From NCBI RefSeq assembly GCF_011008565.1, contig NZ_JAAIWK010000036.1, forward strand, positions 1-35,107: a DNA stretch of 35,107 nucleotides, written 5' to 3'. A model generated the notes under the pieces. The model was not told where the DNA came from. It saw nothing but the letters and a program-made list of their open reading frames with translations, and did no database searches. Source of the stretch: Heyndrickxia ginsengihumi. Lineage in GTDB: Bacteria; Bacillota; Bacilli; Bacillales; Bacillaceae_C. A program made the position numbers and the translations under genes. Of the stretch, positions 1 to 6,718 are shown one piece after another (positions within the stretch are counted from its first letter, which is position 1; each line of letters begins with the position of its first letter).

Positions 1-537
1 TCGACGTTGACGTGGCATAATAGCACGCTCCCTTAGGTTAGTATGTTAAGTGTACTAGCCCTTATAGTATCTGTCCAACTTAGTGTAGCCGATTCAGAAT
101 GTAATTAATAGTTTATTAGGAGTTGTATCTGGTTATGGTGCAACATATGAACTAGTTGTATGTATAGGAGGCTTTACTCAAGATGCTAGAAAATAGACAA
201 GAGAACTATTTTTTAAAGTTCGACTTTATGACTCAGATGAGCTAATTTTGATGCCTTACTTAGAAATTATGCAAAACTAAATGAGAAAATTCAGGATTTA
301 CTATATCTTAAAAGAGTATGGTTGTAGTAAAAGGGGAATTTCTACTATAGTATCAATGAATAATTAAACTAGATGATGAAGGGATTATAACAAGAATAAT
401 AGGGAATGTTCCAGGGAGTTAAACTAAAGGGAAGCTATAGGTAATGGTGATAACGAGTGACCATTGCCCCTGAAACCCTTGATATACGAGGCCTCGATGT
501 TGATGAAAAGCAAAATGCTAACATAGTGTATTCTTTT
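1..537. other. gene-free, probably decayed stretch
   Basis: I see no credible complete gene here. Short open stretches exist, for example a frame closing at the TAG at 571-573 that reads ...RGLDVDEKQNANIVYSF..., but it opens only at a GTG near 460 with no convincing ribosome binding site. Stops interrupt all other frames. AGGAGG-like motifs occur near 169-173 without a usable ORF behind them. The stretch probably holds remnants of degraded accessory genes. Confidence 0.4.
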
Positions 538-578
538 AGAGGCTTCTCGTATGAAAATATGAGAAGCCTCTAGTTTTA
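538..578 (+). terminator. strong hairpin, probable rho-independent terminator
   Basis: An 11-bp perfect stem, AGAGGCTTCTC (538-548) pairing with GAGAAGCCTCT (561-571), encloses a 12-nt AT-rich loop and is followed by a short T tract (AGTTTTA). It lies at the end of the degraded region and marks where an old gene or transcript ended. Confidence 0.65.
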
Positions 579-703
579 TAAAGGATATGTAATTTAAAGC
601 TTACTTCCCTCGTTTTAAAATCCTTTTTTATATTATTAGATAAGAATACTAATAATGAGATTTCTAAAGAAATTATATGGAATAATTACCGAAGGGATTT
701 GTA

Positions 704-881
704 GAGTTTGGTCAAGGAAGAAACTTCAGGCAATACAATAACGGTGCACTAGACGAATACCAACGGGGCTGGGGGAAGCTTTGATCGAATAGTGAAAAAT
801 GATGGAACCATAGTCATTATGTTTGAAATACAGATTTTAAAGTCATTAAGACAAAAGAATTGTGGAAGCAATAGTAATTAA
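704..881 (+). pseudogene. trace of a frameshifted coding sequence
   Basis: From 704 one frame reads EFGQGRNFRQYNNGALDEYQRG... to a TGA near 783. An overlapping second frame continues as TNTNGAGGSFDRIVKNDGTI... to the TAA at 879-881. Together they look like one protein segment broken by a frameshift. The second part faintly recalls nuclease-type toxin domains that end in a DxxV-KDG-E core, but this is only an impression. No start codon or ribosome binding site was found. It could also be chance open sequence. Confidence 0.25.
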
Positions 882-912
882 AATAGGTATGTTTTTTTCT
901 TATAGAGGGATG

Positions 913-1039
913 AAGGGACGTATCAATTTTTCTTCAAAAACTTCTCGCGCCAGTCTTTTCTAAAGAAAATTCAAGACCAATGAGCAATAAATGTTGAAAT
1001 ACATTTGGGCTAACACGCCGTAGCTGCAATACGTCCCTT
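913..1039. repeat. 127-bp element with 11-bp terminal inverted repeats (MITE-like)
   Basis: AAGGGACGTAT at 913-923 is repeated in perfect inverted form, ATACGTCCCTT, at 1029-1039. The 105 bases between carry no gene. No clear target-site duplication flanks it (left GAGGGATG, right ACATTCAA). It may be a non-autonomous transposable element, a remnant of an insertion sequence, or a long hairpin. No second copy was seen in this window. Confidence 0.45.
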
Positions 1040-1095
1040 ACATTCAATTAATTTTTAAAATATTGATTAACCTTCTTTATCAACTAATTAAAACA

Positions 1096-1136
1096 TATAT
1101 CGGCTGAACCCTCATAGTGGGCATCAGCCGATATAC
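1096..1136 (-). terminator. terminator of the 1142-1432 gene
   Basis: A long stem pairs ATATATCGGCTGA with TCAGCCGATAT around an inner ACCC/GGG hairpin. It starts a few bases past the stop of the minus-strand gene. Read on the minus strand it is followed by a T-rich tract (GTTTTAATT), which fits a rho-independent terminator. Confidence 0.65.
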
Positions 1137-1141
1137 CTCAC

Positions 1142-1432
1142 TTATTTAGTAACACGACGCGTCACTTCGAACTGATTTCTTCCTGTCTGTATAATGGCAA
1201 ACTGGCTACATGAAGTGCCAGAAGAAGTATATGGGGCTGCTACAACATCTCCATTTGAAGTTCTAACGGTTGCAGTGATTTTTGTTATTAGGCACAGCCC
1301 TCGGCTATGAGTCCAAGTAGCATTAGGGGAAACGATGTAATCGTCGTCGCTACACAAGGATGACAGGTACTCAACGCGTCCAGACGCAGTGAATTGCGTC
1401 GAGTTGACGATCGTAACGTCAGGGTAAGCCAT
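1142..1432 (-). CDS. small beta-rich protein of unknown function
   Basis: The 96-aa product starts MAYPDVTIVNSTQFTASGRV and ends ...FEVTRRVTK. It is rich in Thr, Ser and Val in alternating patterns, suggesting a single beta-sandwich domain. It has four cysteines (CSDD, GLCL and TSCS regions), no signal peptide and no membrane segment. I do not recognise the family with certainty; from memory, similar small proteins occur sporadically in bacteria and fungi without known function. No strong ribosome binding site precedes the ATG at 1432, but upstream frames close with stops, so this is the only start. Codon use (TAC, GAC, CTG, GCG, CGC) is GC-richer than the surroundings. It sits isolated in degraded DNA with its own strong terminator, so recent transfer is likely. 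Confidence 0.55.
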   Translation of the reverse strand: MAYPDVTIVNSTQFTASGRVEYLSSLCSDDDYIVSPNATWTHSRGLCLITKITATVRTSNGDVVAAPYTSSGTSCSQFAIIQTGRNQFEVTRRVTK

Positions 1433-1976
1433 CTCATTAGTATGGCATTGGCATCGCTTTCTTGGTTTGCAATTTCTTAATTGATTTTCTCGATTTCTCC
1501 GGTATTTTTCGTATTAGGACATATTATATCACTCCCTTTTATTTTAGATGTAATAGTGTATTCTATATGTAAAAAAGAGGATTATGGAAAAGTAGTGATC
1601 CTATGTTTGGTAAATGAATAAAAACTATATAGCACGTGCGTGGCCTTTTTTATGTTGATACTATATGTTCGAACTGTTCCTAGATTCTATTAAATCGGTG
1701 TCTCTGTATAGAAGTTGTCAAAAAGGCTTGTTCGTGGATACTTTTTTATTTGCAGGACTGACGGAATAAACATATGGATTTTAAACGATTGCTTATTAAA
1801 TAATAGAGATTGTTCACGTCCGCAGAAAGTGAATCCCTATAGTGGAAATCAACAAACCACTCTCTTATTTAAAACAGCAAACGTCCAAAAAGAAAGAACG
1901 CTATTACTCATAAATATTTTAGACGGTTATCACTGAATGAATGATTCCCCTGAATTAAATAATCCACTTTTATACC
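1433..1976. other. intergenic, no credible gene
   Basis: This holds no convincing gene. A 73-codon plus-strand frame at 1715-1936 has no ribosome binding site and runs through a degraded repeat copy (1811-1853), so I treat it as chance. The stretch is AT-rich and shows no RNA gene that I can recognise. Confidence 0.5.
1811..1853 (+). repeat. degraded 3' part of dispersed repeat family R
   Basis: The sequence CACGTCCGCAGAAAGTGAAT, followed by CCCTATAGTGGAAATCAAC, matches with mismatches the right end of the repeats at 6838-7190 (CCGCGGAAAGCGAGCATCCT...GAAATCAAC). It is a worn partial copy. Confidence 0.5.
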
Positions 1977-2005
1977 TTCACTTTTTATCATTAATTTTGT
2001 ATAAT
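1977..2005 (+). promoter_or_regulatory. probable sigma-A promoter of the YitT-family gene
   Basis: TTCACT (1977-1982), a 17-bp spacer and a perfect TATAAT (2000-2005) lie about 65 bp ahead of the coding start. The spacing and -10 box fit a housekeeping promoter. Confidence 0.6.
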
Positions 2006-2072
2006 GACAAAGGTTTTTTGTGTTTCAATTAGCACATATTATCATCAAGAGAAAAACTAAGAGGTGCTTATT

Positions 2073-2894
2073 TTGTTTCGATTAATTTATCAAGTCATCC
2101 TAGTAGGATTATGCTCTATGCTTTTTGGGTTTGCTTACAACACTTTTCTAATTCCGCATAAGTTGTCTTCAGGGGGCGTTACTGGGATTGCTTTCTTTAT
2201 TCATCATTTTTTACATGTCAATACGGGTTTAATTGTATTGATGATTAACATCCCATTATTTATTTTAGCTGTTATTTTTCTTGGAAAAAGATTTGTTTGT
2301 TTTACGATATATTCAGTTGTTGTTTTATCCTTTAGTTTGAAAGTTATTCCGATTCATGCGATAAGCAATGACATACTGCTTTCATCCATTATAGGCGGTG
2401 CGCTTTATGGGATTGCAGTCGGATTGATTATTCGGATTGGCGGTTCAACAGGCGGAACGGATATCGTTAGTTTAATCCTATCTCAAAAACGGAACATACA
2501 GGTTGGATTTTTAAGTGCGTGTATAAACCTTCTTGTTGTCGGTGCCTCGGGGCTTATATTTGGATGGAATATTACTCTATACACCATTATCGCCATTTAT
2601 GTAGCAGGCCGTGCCGTTGATATGGTTTACACAACACAAAATAAATTAACATTAAGGATTGTCACCGAGAAAGGTGATGAATTAACAGAGGCCCTTATCC
2701 GTTTACATTCTAGAGGAATTACAGTAAATAGTGCAGAAGGTGCTTATACGCACAACCCTAAAAAAGTGCTAACGACTGTTATAACAAGGTTTGAACTGAA
2801 TGAGACAAAACATACGATCAAAATGATTGATCCGCATGCGTTTGTAAACATTTCACAAACCCTTGAAGTAATGGGACGGTTCAGGAAAAATTAA
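2073..2894 (+). CDS. YitT family membrane protein (DUF161 + DUF2179)
   Basis: The 273-aa protein has five or six hydrophobic helices in its first ~190 residues, including the glycine-rich segment IRIGGSTGGTDIVS typical of the family. A soluble C-terminal DUF2179-like domain (about residues 195-270, ...GITVNSAEGAYTHNPKKVL...) follows. This matches the two-domain layout and length of the Bacillus YitT/YpjC/YqfU group, whose transport role is not settled. I choose the TTG at 2073 because AGAGGTG (2060-2066) ends 6 nt ahead of it; the in-frame GTG at 2064 lies inside that site. A promoter lies at 1977-2005. A hairpin element begins 2 bp after the stop and probably ends the transcript. Several paralogs are usual per genome, so no symbol is given. 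Confidence 0.88.
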   Translation: MFRLIYQVILVGLCSMLFGFAYNTFLIPHKLSSGGVTGIAFFIHHFLHVNTGLIVLMINIPLFILAVIFLGKRFVCFTIYSVVVLSFSLKVIPIHAISNDILLSSIIGGALYGIAVGLIIRIGGSTGGTDIVSLILSQKRNIQVGFLSACINLLVVGASGLIFGWNITLYTIIAIYVAGRAVDMVYTTQNKLTLRIVTEKGDELTEALIRLHSRGITVNSAEGAYTHNPKKVLTTVITRFELNETKHTIKMIDPHAFVNISQTLEVMGRFRKN

Positions 2895-2895
2895 G

Positions 2896-3060
2896 AAGAG
2901 GCTGGGACAAAACTCAAAAGTGATTAGCTAAAGATGAACATTGCACAAATCAGCTCCGGAAATATACGTAGGCCCCTGCGGGAAGCAAAGTATATTTGGT
3001 GGGGTTGGAGCGCAATATTCAGGTCTTCTTTCGTTAACACACTTTTTGTCCTAGCCTCTT
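2896..3060. repeat. hairpin element H, copy 1 (ends GAGGCTGGGACAAAA)
   Basis: The ends AAGAGGCTGGGACAAAA (2896-2912) and TTTTGTCCTAGCCTCTT (3044-3060) are inverted repeats. Internal inverted segments (GAACATTGC/GCAATATTC and AAATATAC/GTATATTT) let nearly the whole 165 bp fold into one long hairpin. A second, shorter copy lies at 32807-32918. It begins right after the YitT stop and probably also serves as its terminator. Such AGGCTGGGACAAAA elements are, from memory, common in Bacillaceae intergenic regions. Confidence 0.7.
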
Positions 3061-3120
3061 TATTTGTATAAGGATTTATTCTAAAGGATTGCTTCTGTTG
3101 AATAGATGTCTTTTTAAAAA

Positions 3121-3225
3121 AGTTGTTTGCAGCGTAAGGGGCGAGAATCCAACGAGCTCAGCGTGTCTATGGGAGAATAGCCCATGAACGTCCGCGGAAA
3201 GCAAGTCCCTGAAGCGAAAATGAAT
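3121..3225 (+). repeat. degraded copy of dispersed repeat family R
   Basis: GCGAGAATCCAACGAGCTCA and CGTCCGCGGAAAGCAAGTCC followed by CTGAAGCGAAAATGAA correspond to the repeat units at 6838-7190, with many changes. The copy has lost the central GCAGGCG hairpin. No gene is present between 3061 and 3343. Confidence 0.55.
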
Positions 3226-3343
3226 TGCCAGTCGATATTTATTTACAACTTTGATTTGAACTTTTTTAAAGGGGACTTGTATATTTTTAACAATTCTTGT
3301 CCATAAAGAAATATATGGAAGATACATATAGGGAGTTGTAAAT

Positions 3344-3571
3344 ATGTTCGGATGGGGAGGAAAGCCAAGATCACGATTTGGAATATGGTTAGATCAGAAG
3401 GGGATTTCACAAGAATGGGTTTCTAAACAAACAAAGATCAGTCGTAATACGATCAGCAAAATTGCTTCAAACAAAGAATATTCACCTAATTTAAACACAA
3501 TAAAGAAAATCATGAAGGCGATTAAAGAAGTAGATCCTCGTGTGAAATCGGATGATTTCTTTGATCTCTAG
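3344..3571 (+). CDS. small Xre-family DNA-binding regulator
   Basis: The 75-aa protein consists almost wholly of a Cro/C1-type helix-turn-helix. Residues ~14-50 (LDQKGISQEWVSKQTKISRN and following TISKIASNK) show the expected Q at helix 2 and the S-R-N-T-I-S recognition helix. A basic N-terminus (FGWGGKPRSRFG) and a C-terminal helix follow. GGGAG about 8 nt ahead of the ATG at 3344 supports this start. Similar short regulators are found on Bacillus mobile elements and phage-like islands. It is followed 10 bp later by a coiled-coil gene with a strong binding site, so the two form an operon. Its target is unknown. Confidence 0.8.
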   Translation: MFGWGGKPRSRFGIWLDQKGISQEWVSKQTKISRNTISKIASNKEYSPNLNTIKKIMKAIKEVDPRVKSDDFFDL

Positions 3572-3581
3572 GAGGGTAAGG

Positions 3582-3788
3582 ATGGAACCGGGTGTAAATA
3601 TTTGTGTTGGTAACTTAGACGAAATCATTACCAATAAGAAAAAGGATTTAGATAAATGTGAAGAAGAACTAAGAAGCTTGGAATATAGCTATATGGTTCG
3701 GCGAGAAGCATTGATGGGGTATAAAATAAAACTTCAAGAAGACTTGATAAACACATTAAAGGAATCGAAAGGTATTTTTAATGTTTAA
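3582..3788 (+). CDS. short coiled-coil protein of unknown function
   Basis: The 68-aa product (MEPGVNICVGNLDEIITNKK...) is highly charged and predicted mainly helical. A heptad-like stretch at residues ~20-60 (KKDLDKCEEELRSLEYSYMV) suggests a coiled coil that dimerises or binds a partner. AGGAGG at 3570-3575, 6 nt ahead of the ATG at 3582, decides the start over an in-frame ATG at 3552 inside the preceding gene. It lies 10 bp after the Xre gene and a terminator follows at 3883, so the pair is a two-gene unit. I do not recognise the family. It may be a partner or antagonist of the regulator, but nothing in the sequence proves that. Confidence 0.6.
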   Translation: MEPGVNICVGNLDEIITNKKKDLDKCEEELRSLEYSYMVRREALMGYKIKLQEDLINTLKESKGIFNV

Positions 3789-3882
3789 GTAAGTGAAAAT
3801 TCCTGTTTTAAAGTTTGAAAAATGAAATAGCTGACTCTTCATAAGATCTTATCATCTAGAGTGTAATATGGAAGAATTAGTG

Positions 3883-3907
3883 ACCGCTCATAGGCGGTTT
3901 TTTTTAT
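3883..3907 (+). terminator. rho-independent terminator
   Basis: ACCGC (3883-3887) pairs with GCGGT (3893-3897) across a 5-base loop and is followed by nine Ts. It ends the xre/coiled-coil transcript. Confidence 0.7.
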
Positions 3908-3959
3908 TAAAGTTGGTTACGATAATGGTGTAGAAAACTAAATAGAGGTGAAATAGCTT

Positions 3960-4427
3960 ATGATAACAAAGAGGCACTTAGTGTTTAATATACTTAACAT
4001 CATAATTCCGTGGTTGACATTGTTATTTATCGGAAAACGCAATATAAAACGTTATTCTTTAGCAGGCGTGTTTATTGTTGTTTTTGAGATCATCAATCAT
4101 TTATATGGGCATAAACGGAGATGGTGGAAATTTTACGATAAGCGAAAGTCATTTATAAAGGATGAACTTCCCTTTAGTATCGGTCCTTATATGCCTCTTT
4201 CAATGTGGATACTTAAATTTTCCTATGGGAATTTTAAAAAGTTTGTGATCCTTAATGTGATTTCCGATGCTTTCTTTGCATTTTTCTTTATTGATGTTCT
4301 TAAAAAGTTTAGAATCGTAGGGCTAAATCGGCTCAATCATGTTCAATTTTTTATATATTTGCATTATAAAGCATATTTATTATACGGTGTTCAATATTTA
4401 TCTGAGAAAATAAAGAGAGTTGGTTGA
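3960..4427 (+). CDS. small integral membrane protein, family of unknown function
   Basis: The 155-aa protein has hydrophobic segments near residues 8-25 (NILNIIIPWLTLLFIG), 32-48, 78-92 (SIGPYMPLSMWILKF) and 95-112, broken by basic loops (GHKRRWWKFYDKRKSFIKDE). GAGGTG lies 10 nt ahead of the ATG. I recall near relatives in Bacillus genomes annotated only as hypothetical membrane proteins, so no function is assigned. It stands in the same orientation as the CBO0543-type membrane gene at 4833, separated by a structured RNA, so the two are probably separate transcripts. Short length and many aromatic residues fit the broad group of small Bacillaceae multi-pass proteins. Confidence 0.6.
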   Translation: MITKRHLVFNILNIIIPWLTLLFIGKRNIKRYSLAGVFIVVFEIINHLYGHKRRWWKFYDKRKSFIKDELPFSIGPYMPLSMWILKFSYGNFKKFVILNVISDAFFAFFFIDVLKKFRIVGLNRLNHVQFFIYLHYKAYLLYGVQYLSEKIKRVG

Positions 4428-4581
4428 TTTTTTCATTTGCTATCTGATCCTCTAAAGTGGGATGCTGATTAATCAAAATATCTGAAGACAAATCAAGTTT
4501 TTCGGCTTTTAAAATAAAGATTGTATTTCCATTGATTTGAATTCATGATATTTTCCATAAAAACTCTTTGTTTTTTTGCTA

Positions 4582-4720
4582 TACAATGTAGCGAAGGGGC
4601 TGACCCACCAGCATAATTAGTGAATTTCCGTTGCGGAAAACCAACTATCACTTTTTTAAAAAGAAAGGCTACTGCAAAAATCGGAGATATGACTGCCGAT
4701 TGAGTAAGTAGTCTTTTTTT
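4582..4720 (+). ncRNA. orphan riboswitch-like leader RNA with terminator
   Basis: A -10-like TATACAAT (4580-4587) precedes a compact foldable region. GTAGC (4588-4592) can close on GCTAC (4668-4672). Inside, AGTGA/TCACT (4619-4623/4648-4652) encloses the hairpin TTTCCG-TTG-CGGAAA (4625-4639). The 3' part is a clear terminator: AGGCTACT (4666-4673) with AGTAGTCT (4707-4714), inner stem AATCGG/CCGATT, then an eight-T tract. GGCTAC is shared by the closing stem and the terminator, the usual layout of a transcription-regulating riboswitch: forming the closing stem would weaken the terminator. I could not match it to a riboswitch class I know (SAM, FMN, c-di-AMP, TPP, yybP and others compared by eye). 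The downstream gene is the CBO0543-type protein at 4833. It could instead be an independent small RNA. Confidence 0.5.
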
Positions 4721-4832
4721 TACATGAATTTAAGAATTTAAGAATAAAAAGGTGGGATTTGTTTAAGGATTCTTCTGTGAAGATAAAATGATAATAATCA
4801 GATCTGAATATATTAGGAAAGGGTGAGAAAAA

Positions 4833-5315
4833 ATGCCCTATATGTTTGTTTTTATTTCTATATTTATTTTATATACGATCGTCATTTTAATGCCTAAAAG
4901 GCTCTCTCGTGGCGAGATGTACTATACCTCAATTTTTGCAATCTTACTGAATGTTTTTGTAGATATTTATCTTGATCTTAAACTAGATTTATACGGTTAC
5001 TTTCATAAAGGCGTAGATTATCAAATGGTGATTGTTCTAATCGGGATTTTTCCACCTATCAGTATGATTTATTTAAATGGTTTCCCTTATGATGGAAAGC
5101 CTTTTACGAAAATTAGTTATATTTTTATATGGACAATCATTTCAATCATATATGATTTTTGTTCGGTTAAAAGCGGTCTTCTATACTATAGAAAATGGTC
5201 ACTATTTTATTCAGCGTTATGTTATCCTTTTTCATTAACATTCGCATATTTTAATTTAAGACTGATAAGATGGCTTGCCAGAAATGATGGAATGTGGAAA
5301 AGGAAATATGACTGA
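4833..5315 (+). CDS. CBO0543 family membrane protein
   Basis: The 160-aa protein has about five membrane segments (residues 3-18, 30-45, 62-82, 92-110, 127-145). It carries the family's features: an aromatic DIYLDLKLDLYGYF segment near residue 50, a G-I-F-P-P motif, and the ending SGLLYYRKWSLFYSALCYPF. The length fits the group known from Clostridium and Bacillus as CBO0543, which has no established function. AAAGGGTGAG precedes the ATG by about 7 nt. The structured RNA at 4582-4720 ends 112 bp upstream and may control it. It is convergent with the sigO operon. A terminator-like hairpin lies at 5371-5399. Confidence 0.72.
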   Translation: MPYMFVFISIFILYTIVILMPKRLSRGEMYYTSIFAILLNVFVDIYLDLKLDLYGYFHKGVDYQMVIVLIGIFPPISMIYLNGFPYDGKPFTKISYIFIWTIISIIYDFCSVKSGLLYYRKWSLFYSALCYPFSLTFAYFNLRLIRWLARNDGMWKRKYD

Positions 5316-5370
5316 TATTGTAGTTATCATAAAAAAACCTATTCTTTTTCCATTTTTATAGAGGAGTGAG

Positions 5371-5399
5371 AAGAGTCCATGATTTTCCAAGGACTCCTT
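5371..5399. terminator. weak hairpin between convergent genes
   Basis: AAGAGTCC (5371-5378) pairs with GGACTCCTT (5391-5399) with one bulged base. It sits between the convergent CBO0543-type gene and rsoA and may serve either strand. T tracts are short, so the assignment is tentative. Confidence 0.4.
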
Positions 5400-5475
5400 T
5401 CATATATTGGTAAAATTGGCCAATCAGTCAAGCCAATAAAGGTACTATTCAACAGCATTTTCTTTGTGCAAAACT

Positions 5476-5724
5476 TTAGGATTTTTCAGCTTTCCGCTGA
5501 ATATTCTCCTTCATTTCCCAGAATCCTGGGACAGAGTCGATGTCATACTTTGTAATGTGTTCAATCAGCTTGATTTTCAATTCTTGTTCTAAATCCTTTC
5601 GATCATTTAAATTAGTCATGTATAGTAGCTTATTAATTTTTGGTGCGAATTGTTGCACGATTGCTTCAAGCGCAATCGTACTGTTTTTTGATTGTTTTAC
5701 AAGCTCATATAATCGCTCTGTCAT
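5476..5724 (-). CDS. rsoA: RsoA (YvrHa), co-sigma subunit partnering SigO
   Basis: The 82-aa protein begins MTERLYELVKQSKNSTIALE. It resembles the N-terminal and region-2 part of a sigma factor, with AIVQQFAPKINKLLYMTNLN followed by DRKDLEQELKIKLIEHITKY. It has no region 4 of its own. In B. subtilis RsoA (about 80 aa) works with the small sigma factor SigO as a two-subunit sigma; established work shows both are needed for transcription of oxdC. Here it is third in the operon sigO-yvrJ-rsoA, 11 nt after the yvrJ stop, with a weak TAGGAATGAT site ahead of the ATG. The call rests on sequence character plus conserved neighbourhood. A generic phage-type helix-turn-helix protein is the alternative. 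Confidence 0.78.
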   Translation of the reverse strand: MTERLYELVKQSKNSTIALEAIVQQFAPKINKLLYMTNLNDRKDLEQELKIKLIEHITKYDIDSVPGFWEMKENIQRKAEKS

Positions 5725-5735
5725 CTATATCATTC

Positions 5736-5894
5736 CTATCTGTTATCTTTCATCGTCTCGCTTAATTGTGTAATCACTTCTTGCATATGGTCTATCTTCT
5801 TATCCAGCCGACATAATAAGTAGAGCGAGATTGCGACTGGAAAGCCAGCATTACCAACGATTGTCATCCATTGCGAGAAATCAGCAGCGTTCAT
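5736..5894 (-). CDS. yvrJ: YvrJ family small membrane protein
   Basis: This 52-aa gene reads MNAADFSQWMTIVGNAGFPV and continues AISLYLLCRLDKKIDHM... A single hydrophobic helix with the signature G-N-x-G-F-P-V is followed by a charged helix, exactly the YvrJ pattern. The GGGGGT ribosome binding site lies within the last codons of sigO; the ATG at 5894 is 4 nt beyond the sigO stop. rsoA follows 11 nt downstream. In B. subtilis yvrJ belongs to the SigO regulon; its role is unknown, and membrane placement suggests signalling or anchoring. The gene is easily missed because of its length. Confidence 0.85.
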   Translation of the reverse strand: MNAADFSQWMTIVGNAGFPVAISLYLLCRLDKKIDHMQEVITQLSETMKDNR

Positions 5895-5898
5895 ATGA

Positions 5899-6507
5899 TT
5901 ACCCCCGATTATTCATATAGTGATAAATTTTTTGTAATGCTTTCTTTCGCAGTTTGGAAACAGATTGTTGTGATTTTTTTAACTTATTAGCGATTTCTGT
6001 ATCTGATAATCTGCTTACATAGGATAAATAAAGGATTTCCTTTTGCTTTAACGAGAGTTTTTGTAAAGCATTATACAATCGAATATTTTCAATGTAATCG
6101 TCAATTTCTTCACTACGTATGATGTCATCCATTGTGATTTGAGCAGACGGATCGGGAATCGTATCTTTCAATGTGATAGCCTCTTCATTTTGAAGCGGCT
6201 GATCTATTAATAGTAAATATCGAGATGAATATTGGCGCTGTTTCTGATCAAAATGAATGGCATCGAAATATAATGACGAAGAAATAAAGGAAGTAAAGCG
6301 AATATTAAAATAAAATTGTTTAAAAGCCTGGTCTAATCTTTCCTTATTTTCATTTGTAGGATCATGCATTGTTTCTTGAAGCATAGAAACATGGTCTTCA
6401 TGATTAAAGAAGCTTTGAATGATCGGGTTACGGAAAAATTGTTTATTAGCATTTTTGAATTGTTGCAGCTGTTCAGAACTGTATTGATTAGAACGATGTT
6501 GGTTCAT
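5899..6507 (-). CDS. sigO: RNA polymerase sigma factor SigO (YvrI-like)
   Basis: The 202-aa protein has a C-terminal region 4 (about residues 145-198: LQKLSLKQKEILYLSYVSRL, then SDTEIANKLKKSQQSVSKLR), the DNA-binding helix-turn-helix that reads the -35 element. The N-terminal half (FKNANKQFFRNPIIQSFFNH...) is unlike a normal region 2, consistent with SigO needing RsoA to supply that function. GGAGGGG sits 5 nt ahead of the ATG at 6507. It is followed immediately by yvrJ and rsoA. It is slightly longer than the B. subtilis protein as I recall it. Neither the anti-sigma gene yvrL nor oxdC is visible nearby, so the regulon here is unknown. An ECF-type sigma is the less likely alternative. Confidence 0.8.
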   Translation of the reverse strand: MNQHRSNQYSSEQLQQFKNANKQFFRNPIIQSFFNHEDHVSMLQETMHDPTNENKERLDQAFKQFYFNIRFTSFISSSLYFDAIHFDQKQRQYSSRYLLLIDQPLQNEEAITLKDTIPDPSAQITMDDIIRSEEIDDYIENIRLYNALQKLSLKQKEILYLSYVSRLSDTEIANKLKKSQQSVSKLRKKALQKIYHYMNNRG

Positions 6508-6718
6508 TGTATCCCCTCCACACTCAAAAATAGAATATATGTTCGGTTTTTTGTGATAAATAAATGACTAAATAAATTTAGCCAATATGATTGCGTGCTA
6601 TCCTGTTTGATTATAGAAAAATTGTAACATGGAAAAAGCCTGAGATGTAAGTATTTTTAAGTTTTGGATTGTTATTAAAGAAATATTATTTACTTACATA
6701 GTGCATTTAAAAGTTGCT

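Noticed and set aside
1715-1936. 73-codon open frame on the plus strand
   Set aside because: No ribosome binding site, odd composition, and it passes through a degraded repeat family R copy.
3076-3327. 83-codon minus-strand frame
   Set aside because: It lies over a repeat family R copy and has no family resemblance; it appears open by chance.
4588-4680. Match to a known riboswitch class such as c-di-AMP (ydaO), SAM-I or FMN
   Set aside because: Only short motifs (GGGG..ACCC, GTGAAT) agree; the conserved cores of these classes are missing.
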